Source: Polaribacter haliotis (GTDB lineage: Bacteria; Bacteroidota; Bacteroidia; Flavobacteriales; Flavobacteriaceae). Taken from it: DNA of 64,000 bases. The notes below the pieces were generated by a model, which had not been told where the DNA came from, made no database searches, and saw only the letters and a program-made list of their open reading frames with translations. The stretch lies in the NCBI RefSeq assembly GCF_014784055.1, contig NZ_CP061813.1, forward strand, positions 3,234,001 through 3,298,000, read 5' to 3'. Each line of letters starts with the position of its first letter. Within the stretch, counting starts at the first letter, position 1. Below, in pieces: positions 45,793-54,052 of the stretch. A program made the translations under genes and the position numbers.

Positions 45793-48700
45793 TGGAATTA
45801 GATCAAATACAAGATGCTTTAAAAGCTCACGATTTAGAATTAATTATCGGTTTAGAAACACACGTTCGTTTAAATACGAACTCAAAATTATTTTGTTCTT
45901 GCCCCAATGAAGAAAAGGAAATTCCAAACACAAATATTTGTTCCGTTTGTACAGGTCAAATGGGTGTTTTGCCAGCAATTAATAAAGAAGCAATTACAAA
46001 AGCGATTTATTTTGGAAAAGCAGTAAAATCTACTTTTTCTAACGAAGTTATTTCTTGGGACAGAAAACATTATGAATATCCTGATAATCCGAAAAACATA
46101 CAAATTACACAATTTCATAATCCTGTAATTCCAGATGGAGAAGTTTCTTGTTATAGAAATGATGGGTCGCAATTTACTGTAAATTTAACGCAAGTGCATA
46201 TTGAAGAAGATGCCGCAAAATTGATGCACGAAAAAAAGATTTCGTTAGTCGATTTTAACAAAGCTGGAGTTCCTTTAATTGAAATTGTTACAGAACCTTG
46301 TATCAGAAATATTGAAGATGCTTCTACGTATGCACAATATATTCAGCGAATTGTTCAGAATTTAGGAATCTCTGAAGCGAATTTAGAAAAAGGGGAATTC
46401 AAATCTGATGTTTCTGTTTCACTTCGAAAAAAACACACTTATAATTTAAATCCAAGAACGGAAATCAAAAACCTGAATTCTTTCAAGTTTATGGTGGATG
46501 CTTTAAAGGAAGAAATTGAGAAACAACTTAATTATTATACAGAACATAAAGAATTTAGACCAGACCAAACTACGGTTTTGTGGGATGCAGATTTAAAGCA
46601 AACCAAAACAATGCGTAAGAAGGAATTTGAAGCAGATTATCGTTTTATTTCTGAACCAGATATTCCTTTTGTTTCGATAAAAGACGTAGTAAATTCTATA
46701 AAAATTGATGCAAGTGCTTTACCTCATGCAGTAGAATCTGTTTTAATTAAAGGTGGAGTTTTACCACAAGATGCCAAGTTTTTTACTGCGGATGCAATTC
46801 GTTCTAAAACATTTATGACGATAAATAATGCGATTCAAGATCCGTCTTTTGTGGCTAAAACTTTGGTAAATAATCTGGGTGCAGAGGAATATGAAAATAT
46901 TCACGACATCAATCATTTAATTGAAATTTTTGAGCTTTTTAAGGCTGATAAAATTACGTCTGTTTTAGTTCAAAACGGAATTACATCCTATTTAAAAGAC
47001 AGAACATTTGACTTTAAAAAGTATTTTGATGACAATACAATTTCGGAAGCTCAAATTTTTGAAGCTATCGAAAAAGTAATTTCAGAAAATGAAGCAATTG
47101 CAAACGATATTAAAGCAGGAAACCAAGGAAAAGCAGGAATTCTTGTTGGAAAAGTAATTGCAATTATAGGAAAGGGAGCTTCTGGAAAAGTGATTCGTAC
47201 TGGAATATTGGAGCAACTTGCAGGAGAAAAAGCTGGAAGTGGGAAGATGGAAGTTGGAAGTGATAAATCTGAAGGTGGAAGTGGGAAGTTGGAAGCTGGA
47301 AGTGAATCGAAATTTGAAAAAGAAGAGGAATTACCAGAAATCCCTATTGTTATAAAAGAAGAATACAGAACACATAAAATATCTCAATTATCTGAAGAAT
47401 CTATCACAGAAAAAGTGACTTTATCTGGTTGGGTTTCGAGTGTAAGAGATCATGGAGAATTGATGTTTATCGATTTAAGAGATTCAAGCAATCAAGTTTT
47501 TCAAGTTCGTTTGAGTAGAGAATCTTTTCCGAATTTAGATGAATTAGTGAAGTTAAAACCAGAATCGGTAATTTCTGTAACAGGAGTTGTCGTTCAAAGA
47601 AATGAAGACGATTATAATGCAGGTTTAAGAACAGGTAAGTTAGAATTAGAAACATCTGATTTAGAAATTTTAAACCTTTCTAAAACATTACCTTTTGAAA
47701 TAAAAAGAGCCACAAAATCGAATGAAACAGTTCGTTTTCAATATAAATTTTTAGACCACAGAAATGATGAGGTTCGTAGAGCCATTGTAAATCGTCATAA
47801 AGTAATAAAATTGTTGCGAGATATTTTAGATGAAGAGGAATTTTTAGAAATTGAAACTCCTATTTTAACTGCAGGAACAGACGAAGGTGCCAGAGAATTT
47901 ATTGTGCCAACAAGAAAACAATCGGGTTCTTTTTACACGTTACCACAAGCGCCTCAGCAATTTAAGCAAATGTTAATGGTGGGTGGATTTGAAAAATATT
48001 TTCAAATTGCACGTTGTTTTAGAGATGAAGATTCACGTGGAGACAGACAACCAGAATTTACACAATTAGATATCGAAATGGCGTACGCAAGTATGCAACA
48101 AATCATAGATTTAAACACCAAAATGTTTAATGAAGTGGTGCGTAAAATCTATGGTAAAAAATGGATTTTATATCCTTTTGAAGTTATTACTTATAAAGAT
48201 GCCATGGATAAATATGGTTGTGATAGACCAGATTTACGTTATGGTTTGCAAATGCAAGACATTACAGATATTGTAAAAGATACTACTTTTCAGGTTTTTA
48301 GTAAACCAATTGAAGAAGGTGGAATTGTAAAATGTATTAAAGTTTCTGCAAAAGAGCAAGGAAACAAAAGAATGTCTAAAGGTCAGATTGAAAACTTGAC
48401 AGCCATTGCACAACAAAATGGTTTAGGTGGTTTGGCTTACATTATTGTAAATGAAAACGATTTACAATCGCCAATTATTAAGTTTTTAGGTGAAGAAATT
48501 GCCGCAAATATCATCAAAACTACCAATGCTCAAATTGGTGATATTGTATTTTTCTCTGCTGCAGATTATGCAACTGCCAACAAAGCTTTGGATGCTGTTC
48601 GTCAAGAAATGGGACGCATTTTAAAGTTGATAAATCCGAAAGAATTAAAACCAGCTTGGGTCGTAGATTTTCCAATGTTTGAAAAAACAGACGAAGGAAG

Positions 48701-49145
48701 ATGGACGTTTACGCACAATCCTTTTTCGATGCCAGCAGTATATGATTTAGAAAAACACATGACTGGAGAAGGAGAAGAAATCGGAACAATAATCGCTCAA
48801 CAATACGATTTAATCTTAAACGGTTATGAAATTGGTGGAGGTTCAGTTCGTGCGCACAAAGCAGAAATTTTAGAAGCAACCTATAAAAACATGGGTTACG
48901 ATAAAGAAGGAATGCTAAAAAGTGTAGGAACTATGTACAAAGCATTCCAATATGGAGCGCCACCACATGGAGGAATTGCTTGGGGAATAGATAGATTAAT
49001 GATGATTTTAGAAAAGAAAGCGTCTATTAGAGAGGTAATGGCTTTTCCAAAAACTGGTTCTTCCGAAGATTTATTATTTAATGCACCTTCTATTTTATCA
49101 GATAAAAAGGTGGAGGAAATGAATGTTAGGATTATTAAAAAATAA
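45792..49145 (+). CDS. gatB/aspS: Fused GatB-aspartyl-tRNA synthetase
   Basis: One 1117-residue polypeptide. Residues 1-478 are GatB: kinase core with zinc cysteines C35, C37, C50 and C53, and a C-terminal YqeY-type tail domain (EAIEKVISENEAIANDIKAGNQGKAGILVGKVI). Residues ~479-522 are a Gly/Ser/Lys/Glu linker made of an imperfect GGAAGTGGGAAG-type DNA repeat. Residues ~525-1117 are a complete bacterial AspRS: OB fold, motif 2 FRDED (743-747), GAD insert and motif 3 GIDRLMMIL. His554 in VRDHG is at the position where E. coli AspRS (discriminating) has Leu and non-discriminating enzymes have His. I infer a covalent transamidosome making Asn-tRNA. Confidence 0.93.
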   Translation: MELDQIQDALKAHDLELIIGLETHVRLNTNSKLFCSCPNEEKEIPNTNICSVCTGQMGVLPAINKEAITKAIYFGKAVKSTFSNEVISWDRKHYEYPDNPKNIQITQFHNPVIPDGEVSCYRNDGSQFTVNLTQVHIEEDAAKLMHEKKISLVDFNKAGVPLIEIVTEPCIRNIEDASTYAQYIQRIVQNLGISEANLEKGEFKSDVSVSLRKKHTYNLNPRTEIKNLNSFKFMVDALKEEIEKQLNYYTEHKEFRPDQTTVLWDADLKQTKTMRKKEFEADYRFISEPDIPFVSIKDVVNSIKIDASALPHAVESVLIKGGVLPQDAKFFTADAIRSKTFMTINNAIQDPSFVAKTLVNNLGAEEYENIHDINHLIEIFELFKADKITSVLVQNGITSYLKDRTFDFKKYFDDNTISEAQIFEAIEKVISENEAIANDIKAGNQGKAGILVGKVIAIIGKGASGKVIRTGILEQLAGEKAGSGKMEVGSDKSEGGSGKLEAGSESKFEKEEELPEIPIVIKEEYRTHKISQLSEESITEKVTLSGWVSSVRDHGELMFIDLRDSSNQVFQVRLSRESFPNLDELVKLKPESVISVTGVVVQRNEDDYNAGLRTGKLELETSDLEILNLSKTLPFEIKRATKSNETVRFQYKFLDHRNDEVRRAIVNRHKVIKLLRDILDEEEFLEIETPILTAGTDEGAREFIVPTRKQSGSFYTLPQAPQQFKQMLMVGGFEKYFQIARCFRDEDSRGDRQPEFTQLDIEMAYASMQQIIDLNTKMFNEVVRKIYGKKWILYPFEVITYKDAMDKYGCDRPDLRYGLQMQDITDIVKDTTFQVFSKPIEEGGIVKCIKVSAKEQGNKRMSKGQIENLTAIAQQNGLGGLAYIIVNENDLQSPIIKFLGEEIAANIIKTTNAQIGDIVFFSAADYATANKALDAVRQEMGRILKLINPKELKPAWVVDFPMFEKTDEGRWTFTHNPFSMPAVYDLEKHMTGEGEEIGTIIAQQYDLILNGYEIGGGSVRAHKAEILEATYKNMGYDKEGMLKSVGTMYKAFQYGAPPHGGIAWGIDRLMMILEKKASIREVMAFPKTGSSEDLLFNAPSILSDKKVEEMNVRIIKK

Positions 49146-49160
49146 AAATCATTTGAAAGG

Positions 49161-49191
49161 TTGTTTAATTAAGAAATCTACCTTATTTTTG
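49161..49191 (+). promoter_or_regulatory. trp operon promoter
   Basis: TTG at 49161-49163, 20 bases, then TATTTTTG at 49184-49191. The leader ATG follows 7 bases later, so the mRNA has almost no leader before the peptide. Confidence 0.75.
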
Positions 49192-49198
49192 TAGAACA

Positions 49199-49249
49199 AT
49201 GAAATCAATTACAAAAAATACATGGTGGTGGAACTCTCTTAATTCATAA
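49199..49249 (+). CDS. trpL: Tryptophan leader peptide
   Basis: A 16-codon frame, MKSITKNTWWWNSLNS, with three consecutive TGG codons (49223-49231). It lies between the promoter and a perfect terminator, directly upstream of the trp genes. Ribosome stalling at the Trp codons when Trp-tRNA is low should prevent terminator formation. The peptide has no relative in the Asn leader apart from the design. It supports attenuation rather than a TRAP- or TrpR-type control. Confidence 0.88.
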   Translation: MKSITKNTWWWNSLNS

Positions 49250-49311
49250 GTGAGAACTAAACCTATATTATAAATATAAAGAAAAGGCTTATCTCACGAT
49301 AAGCCTTTTTT
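49250..49311 (+). promoter_or_regulatory. trp attenuator
   Basis: The terminator stem AAGGCTTATC / GATAAGCCTT (49284-49293 with 49298-49307) has loop TCAC and six T's to 49311. GTGAGA (49250-49255), right after the leader stop, can pair with TCTCAC (49292-49297) in the stem-loop. It can also pair in part with TCTC (49235-49238) inside the leader. This gives the 1:2, 2:3 and 3:4 pairing set of classical attenuation. The 2:3 pairing is only six base pairs, so its strength needs calculation. Confidence 0.82.
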
Positions 49312-49314
49312 ATT

Positions 49315-49442
49315 GGCCCATCTTAATCTTCTCAAAGGGAAGAAACTCGGGCTCTAAAAAAAAGTAGAATGAGTAAAATACAAGAAAACTATAATACTGT
49401 TTCAGAAGAGTTTTCCCCCTTTGGGGGAATTAAAGGGGGCTT
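49315..49442 (+). repeat. Inverted-repeat element, copy 3 (trp leader-trpE)
   Basis: The left arm (49315-49352, CCCATCTTAATCTTCTC ... GGGAAGAAACTC) starts 4 bases after the attenuator T-run. The right arm (about 49401-49442, AGAAGAGTTTT, CCCCC-TTT-GGGGG, AATTAAAGGGGGCTT) lies inside trpE and is translated as SPFGGIKGG in the protein N-terminus. Confidence 0.75.
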
Positions 49443-50823
49443 CAAGTTTAAGACTCTTTCTAAAACAAAAATTGCAGACACAGTAACTCCTGTTGGTTTG
49501 TACTTGCGTTTTAGAGATAAATTTGCAAATACGCTTTTGTTAGAAAGCTCCGACTATCACAGTAAAGAAGAAAGTTTTTCTTTTATTGCTGTAGAGCCAA
49601 TTGTTTCAATGAAAGTTGAAGATTATCAATTTTCTGTTTCTCATAAAGGAACACAAATTGATTCTCAAAAAATTGACAAAAATTTCTATGAATTATTCGA
49701 TAAATTCACCAATTCTATAGATTTAGATTGTCCTGCTGAATTAAAATCTTACAATGGTTTGTATGGTTATACGACTTTCGATTCTGTTCAATATTTCGAG
49801 AATATTCAGTTTAAAAACCAAAAAGCACCTTCTGCAATTCCAGAAATGCAATACAGTTTTTATCGATTTATTATTGCTATCAATCATTTTAATGATGAAA
49901 TGACTTTGATAGAAAATATCGAAGAAGGCACTGAATCTCGCATTAAAGAAATTCAGACAGTTATAGATGCACAAGCATTTAATACACAGAAATTTGAAAT
50001 AGTTGGCGAAGAAACTTCAAATGTAACTGGCGATGAATTTATCGATTATGTAAGAAAAGCAAAGTCGCACTGTAAAAGAGGAGACGTTTTTCAATTGGTT
50101 TTATCACGCCAATTTCAACAAAAATTTAAAGGAGACGAATTCAATGTTTATAGAGCTTTACGTTCTATAAATCCTTCACCATATTTGTTTTATTTCGATT
50201 ATGGTTCTTTTAAATTAATGGGGTCTTCACCAGAAGCACAAATTAAAATTGTTGCAGGTAAAGCTACTATTAATCCAATTGCTGGAACTTTTCGAAGAAC
50301 TGGAGATATGGCAGAAGATATTAAATTGGGTAAAAAATTATCCGAAGATAAAAAGGAAACTGCTGAACACGTAATGTTGGTAGATTTGGCACGAAACGAT
50401 TTAAGTAAACATGCTGATAATGTGACTGTTGAGGTTTTTAAAGAAGTGCAGTATTTTAGCCATGTAATTCATTTAGTTTCAACGGTTAGAGGAAAAATTA
50501 AAGGAAATCCAATTGAAATTGTCGGCGACACTTTCCCTGCAGGAACGTTAAGTGGTGCTCCAAAGTACAAAGCAATGGAATTAATCGACAAATATGAGAA
50601 TCAAACCCGCGGATTTTACGGTGGCGCAGTTGGAATTATCGGTTTAGATGGTTCCGTAAATTTGGCGATTGCCATTCGTTCTTTCGTCAGTAAAAACAAC
50701 GTTTTGTATTCGCAAGCAGGAGCAGGAATCGTAATTCATTCCGACGAAAAAAAGGAATTACAAGAAGTAAATAACAAGTTAGCAGCGTTAAAAAAAGCGT
50801 TAATTTTAGCGGAAAATATATAA
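49369..50823 (+). CDS. trpE: Anthranilate synthase component I
   Basis: Chorismate-binding subunit that forms anthranilate with TrpG. The 484-residue protein has the conserved C-terminal chorismate domain: FQLVLSRQF near 240, NPSPYLFYF near 265, GSSPE, LPAGTLSGAPKYKAM-type segment near 385, and GFYGGAVGII near 415. The feedback-binding region begins with LLLESSDYHSKEES near 62. Residues ~11-25 (EEFSPFGGIKGGF) come from the right arm of inverted-repeat element copy 3 and precede the normal N-terminus. The start ATG at 49369 is in-frame with no alternative ATG before the conserved part. Confidence 0.95.
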   Translation: MSKIQENYNTVSEEFSPFGGIKGGFKFKTLSKTKIADTVTPVGLYLRFRDKFANTLLLESSDYHSKEESFSFIAVEPIVSMKVEDYQFSVSHKGTQIDSQKIDKNFYELFDKFTNSIDLDCPAELKSYNGLYGYTTFDSVQYFENIQFKNQKAPSAIPEMQYSFYRFIIAINHFNDEMTLIENIEEGTESRIKEIQTVIDAQAFNTQKFEIVGEETSNVTGDEFIDYVRKAKSHCKRGDVFQLVLSRQFQQKFKGDEFNVYRALRSINPSPYLFYFDYGSFKLMGSSPEAQIKIVAGKATINPIAGTFRRTGDMAEDIKLGKKLSEDKKETAEHVMLVDLARNDLSKHADNVTVEVFKEVQYFSHVIHLVSTVRGKIKGNPIEIVGDTFPAGTLSGAPKYKAMELIDKYENQTRGFYGGAVGIIGLDGSVNLAIAIRSFVSKNNVLYSQAGAGIVIHSDEKKELQEVNNKLAALKKALILAENI

Positions 50824-50827
50824 AAAG

Positions 50828-50950
50828 AAGCCCATCCCAACCTTCCCAAAGGGAAGGAGTTATAGTGAGTTTCAAAAAAATAAATAGAATTATAAACACA
50901 TAAAATATCCACAAACAGTTCCCTCCCTTTGGGAGGGTTAGGGTGGGCTT
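50828..50950 (+). repeat. Inverted-repeat element, copy 4 (trpE-trpG)
   Basis: The left arm is 50828-50866 (AAGCCCATCCCAACC, CTTCCC-AAA-GGGAAGG). The right arm is 50911-50950 (CCCTCCC-TTT-GGGAGGG, TTAGGGTGGGCTT). The arms are close to perfect reverse complements. The element starts 4 bases after the trpE stop and ends 5 bases before the trpG start. Here it does not touch coding sequence. Confidence 0.8.
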
Positions 50951-50955
50951 GAATT

Positions 50956-51543
50956 ATGAAAATATTAATATTAGACAATTACGATTCGTTTACCTACAAT
51001 TTGGTTCATATGGTAGAGAAAATTACAGGAAATTTCCCTGCAGTTTTCAGAAACGACGAAATCAGTATTGCAGATGTTGGAAATTTCGACATTATTATGT
51101 TGTCTCCAGGGCCAGGAATACCAGATGAAGCAGGAATTTTAAAAGAAGTAATTAAAACGTATGCAGGCATAAAACCAATATTCGGAGTTTGTTTAGGTTT
51201 ACAAGCAATTACAGAAGTTTTTGGAGGAAAAATCATCAATTTAGACGAGGTTTTTCACGGAGTTGCCACAGAAATGAGGGTCACAGATAAAAACGCTACT
51301 ATATTTAAAGATGTTCCTGAAACATTTTTGGCAGCACGTTATCATTCTTGGGCAGCAACAGACGAAGGTTTTCCAGAAGAAATTCAAGTAACCGCAAGAG
51401 ACGAAGATGGTTTAATTCAAGCAATTGAACATAAAATATTTCCAATTTCTGCTGTTCAATTTCACCCAGAATCAATTTTAACAGATGTTGGTGAGCAATT
51501 GGTTACTAATTTTATTAATAAGCATAGCAAAAGCCCATCCTAA
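50956..51543 (+). CDS. trpG: Anthranilate synthase component II (glutamine amidotransferase)
   Basis: Supplies ammonia from glutamine to TrpE. It is a class I glutamine amidotransferase of 195 residues with the catalytic Cys in GVCLGLQAI (~81), the oxyanion PGPG motif near 52, and the His-Glu pair in FHPESI (~175). It starts with the usual KILILDNYDSFTYNLVH. The last residues Lys-Ser-Pro-Ser and the TAA (51541-51543) are encoded by the left arm of element copy 5, as happens in murG. Confidence 0.96.
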   Translation: MKILILDNYDSFTYNLVHMVEKITGNFPAVFRNDEISIADVGNFDIIMLSPGPGIPDEAGILKEVIKTYAGIKPIFGVCLGLQAITEVFGGKIINLDEVFHGVATEMRVTDKNATIFKDVPETFLAARYHSWAATDEGFPEEIQVTARDEDGLIQAIEHKIFPISAVQFHPESILTDVGEQLVTNFINKHSKSPS

Positions 51544-51682
51544 CCTTCCCAAAGGGAAGGAACGAGTAAGTTTGTGCAAAAAAATAAAATATTATATTTC
51601 TGTGAAAACAGAAATTTTAAAAGTATAAGAAAATAAAACTAACACAAGAGTGTTTTCCCCTTTGGGGAAATTAAAAGGGGCT
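51531..51682 (+). repeat. Inverted-repeat element, copy 5 (trpG-trpD)
   Basis: The left arm (51531-51570, AAGCCCATCCTAACC, CTTCCC-AAA-GGGAAGG) supplies the trpG stop codon. The right arm (51641-51682, AACACAAGAGTGTTTT, CCCC-TTT-GGGG, AAATTAAAAGGGGCT) ends 2 bases before trpD. The middle also holds a small perfect hairpin ATTTCTGT-GAAA-ACAGAAAT (51596-51615). Confidence 0.8.
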
Positions 51683-51684
51683 AT

Positions 51685-52674
51685 ATGAAAGCAATTTTAA
51701 ACAGACTTTATAATCACGAAAGATTGTCTAAAGAAGAAGCAAAACAAATCTTAATAGATATTGCTTCAGAAAAATACAATGATGCACATTTAGCTTCATT
51801 TATGACCGTTTTTATGATGCGTCCAATTACTGCAGATGAACTTTCTGGTTTCAGAAATGCTTTAAAAGAATTGGCTATAAAAGTAGATTTTACTGATTAT
51901 AATACGATTGATATTGTTGGAACTGGTGGCGATGGAAAAGATACATTTAACATATCTACTTTAACCTCATTTATAGTTGCAGGAACAGGTCAAAAAGTTG
52001 CAAAACACGGTAATTATTCTGTGTCTTCGCAATCTGGTTCATCAGATATGTTAGAGAGTTTTGGATATAATTTTACAAATGATGAGCATGTTTTAAAAGA
52101 GCATTTAGAGAAAGCAAATATTTGTTTTTTACATGCGCCAAAATTTCATCCAGCTATGAAAGCTGTAAGTCCAACAAGAAAAGCATTGGCGTTAAAAACG
52201 TTTTTTAATATGTTAGGACCTTTGGTAAACCCAAGTTCGCCAAAAAACCACATGTTGGGGACTTTCAATTTGGAAATTGCACGTTTGTATAATTACATTT
52301 TGCAAGAAGAAAATATCAATTACGGAATTATTCACGCGTTAGATGGTTATGACGAAATCTCATTAACAAGCGGTTTTAAACTATTTACAAAAAACGGAGA
52401 ACAAATTATAAATCCAGAAGATTTAGGGCAGAAAAGAATTCAGCAATCAGAAATATTTGGAGGAAATTCTGTGGCAGATGCAGCAAAGATTTTTAAATCT
52501 ATTTTAGATGGAAAAGGAACAAATGCACAAAATAATGTGGTGTTAACAAATGCTGCTTTTGCATTAACAATTGTTGATGATGCAAAGTCTTTTGAAAATG
52601 CTTTTGAAGAAGCAAAAAAATCGCTTTTTGGATTGAAAGCAAAGAACACATTAGAGAAATTAGTAAGTTTATAA
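51685..52674 (+). CDS. trpD: Anthranilate phosphoribosyltransferase
   Basis: Attaches phosphoribose from PRPP to anthranilate. The 329-residue protein has the PRPP-binding GTGGDGKDTFNIST near 75-88, KHGNYSVSSQSGSSD near 108, and the anthranilate-site region HPAMKAV.PTRKAL near 155-168. It is a normal stand-alone TrpD. After it, the operon is interrupted by a small membrane protein and a broken four-helix protein gene. Confidence 0.95.
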   Translation: MKAILNRLYNHERLSKEEAKQILIDIASEKYNDAHLASFMTVFMMRPITADELSGFRNALKELAIKVDFTDYNTIDIVGTGGDGKDTFNISTLTSFIVAGTGQKVAKHGNYSVSSQSGSSDMLESFGYNFTNDEHVLKEHLEKANICFLHAPKFHPAMKAVSPTRKALALKTFFNMLGPLVNPSSPKNHMLGTFNLEIARLYNYILQEENINYGIIHALDGYDEISLTSGFKLFTKNGEQIINPEDLGQKRIQQSEIFGGNSVADAAKIFKSILDGKGTNAQNNVVLTNAAFALTIVDDAKSFENAFEEAKKSLFGLKAKNTLEKLVSL

Positions 52675-52675
52675 G

Positions 52676-52846
52676 ATGGCAAAAAAGAAAAACAATTTAA
52701 TTCTAATTATTCCAGCTTTCCTTTTAATGGGAGCAGCTCTTGGTATTCAAACAAAAAGTGTAATTAAGCATACTGTTGTTGGTTTGATAGTTGGGATCAT
52801 AGTTTACTTTTTTTTGTTATATAGAAATAAAAGATTGAATAATTAA
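52676..52846 (+). CDS. Small membrane protein within the trp operon
   Basis: A 56-residue protein starting 1 base after the trpD stop. It has a basic N-terminus (AKKKNN), a hydrophobic helix (LILIIPAFLLMGAALGI), a short turn, a second helix (VVGLIVGIIVYFFLLY) and a basic end. The tight spacing suggests translation with trpD, but no link to tryptophan synthesis is known to me. No family was recognised. Confidence 0.65.
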   Translation: MAKKKNNLILIIPAFLLMGAALGIQTKSVIKHTVVGLIVGIIVYFFLLYRNKRLNN

Positions 52847-52872
52847 CAATTACGAATTAATAATTACGAGTG

Positions 52873-53232
52873 ATGAAAAAGGATAACATAATTCAGACTA
52901 AAAGCTATAATTTTGCAGTTAGAATTGTGAAATTATACAAGCATTTATCACAAGAGAAGAAAGAATTTGTATTAAGTAAACAATTATTACGTTCAGGCAC
53001 TTCAATAGGAGCAAATGTTGAAGAAGCAATTGGAAGGCAAAGCAGAAAAGATTTTTTCGCCAAATTAACAATAGCTTACAAGTAAGCTAGAGAATCTCAT
53101 TATTGGATTCGTTTATTAAAAGATACTGATTTTTTATCAGACAAAGAATCAGAATCTTTAATCACAGATATTGAAGAAATTTTAAAAATTATCGGAAGTA
53201 TTCAAAAAACAATTAGAAACACAAATTCGTAA
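52873..53232 (+). pseudogene. Four-helix bundle (S23-type) protein interrupted by a nonsense codon
   Basis: Two in-frame parts match the S23/four-helix bundle family common in Bacteroidetes. Part one (52873-53082) carries SFNFAVRIVKLYK-type, LLRSGTSIGANVEEAIG and RKDFFAKLTIAYK motifs. Part two, after TAA at 53083-53085, reads ARESHYWIRLLKDTDFL and runs to 53232. Relatives have Glu in this position (YKEARE), so a single GAA to TAA change would explain the break. A short AATTACGAATT-type repeat flanks both ends (52847-52870, 53223-53255), suggesting that it was inserted into the trp operon. Confidence 0.8.
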
Positions 53233-53261
53233 TTCTTAATTTAGAATTCATAATTATTTAT

Positions 53262-54050
53262 ATGACAATTTTAGATAAAATAATCGCATTTAAAAAGAAG
53301 GAAGTTGCAAAAATAAAAGCAGAAGTTCCTGTAAAGAAATTAGTAGAAAGTCCGAGTTTTGGAAGAACAACTTTTTCATTAAAGAAATCTTTGTTAGAAG
53401 TTGGTTCTACAGGAATTATTGCTGAATACAAAAGACAATCTCCTTCCAAAGGAATTATAAATGATAAAGCAACGATTGCAGAGGTTACAAACGGATATTT
53501 AGATGCAAATGTAGCTGCACAATCTATTTTAACGGACACTTCATTTTTTGGAGGAACAATGGCAGATTTGATGGAAGCAAGAGTTATTAATCAACAAAAA
53601 CCAATCTTAAGAAAAGATTTTATTGTTGATGGATTTCAAATTGTGGAAGCAAAAGCCATTGGAGCAGATGTAATTTTATTGATTGCATCTTGTTTGACTT
53701 CAACAGAGTTAAAAAACTACGGAAATTTAGCGGTAGATTTAGGAATGGAAGTTTTGTACGAAGTGCATACGCAAGAAGATTTAGATAAAATTAATGATTT
53801 AGATAACAAGATTATCGGGATTAATAACAGAAATTTAAAAACTTTTGAAGTTGATTTAGAGCATTCTATAAAGTTATCAAATCAAATTCCTGATACGTGT
53901 TTAAAAGTTTCAGAAAGCGGTATTTCTGACCCAAAAATTATTACTGGATTAAAAGAATTTGGTTTTCACGGTTTTTTAATCGGAGAAAACTTCATGAAAG
54001 AAGAAAACCCAGGAGAAGCTTGTCAGGAATTTATAGATCAAATTAGATAA
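53262..54050 (+). CDS. trpC: Indole-3-glycerol phosphate synthase
   Basis: Forms the indole ring from CdRP. It is a TIM barrel of 262 residues with the N-terminal KKKEVAKIKAEVP helix, the catalytic Lys in AEYKRQSPSKG (~52), the active-site Glu regions (LRKDFIVD near 108 and the KVSESGI stretch near 213), and a GINNRNLKTF motif. Not fused to TrpF, unlike in enterobacteria. trpF starts 2 bases after its stop. Confidence 0.95.
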   Translation: MTILDKIIAFKKKEVAKIKAEVPVKKLVESPSFGRTTFSLKKSLLEVGSTGIIAEYKRQSPSKGIINDKATIAEVTNGYLDANVAAQSILTDTSFFGGTMADLMEARVINQQKPILRKDFIVDGFQIVEAKAIGADVILLIASCLTSTELKNYGNLAVDLGMEVLYEVHTQEDLDKINDLDNKIIGINNRNLKTFEVDLEHSIKLSNQIPDTCLKVSESGISDPKIITGLKEFGFHGFLIGENFMKEENPGEACQEFIDQIR

Positions 54051-54052
54051 GT

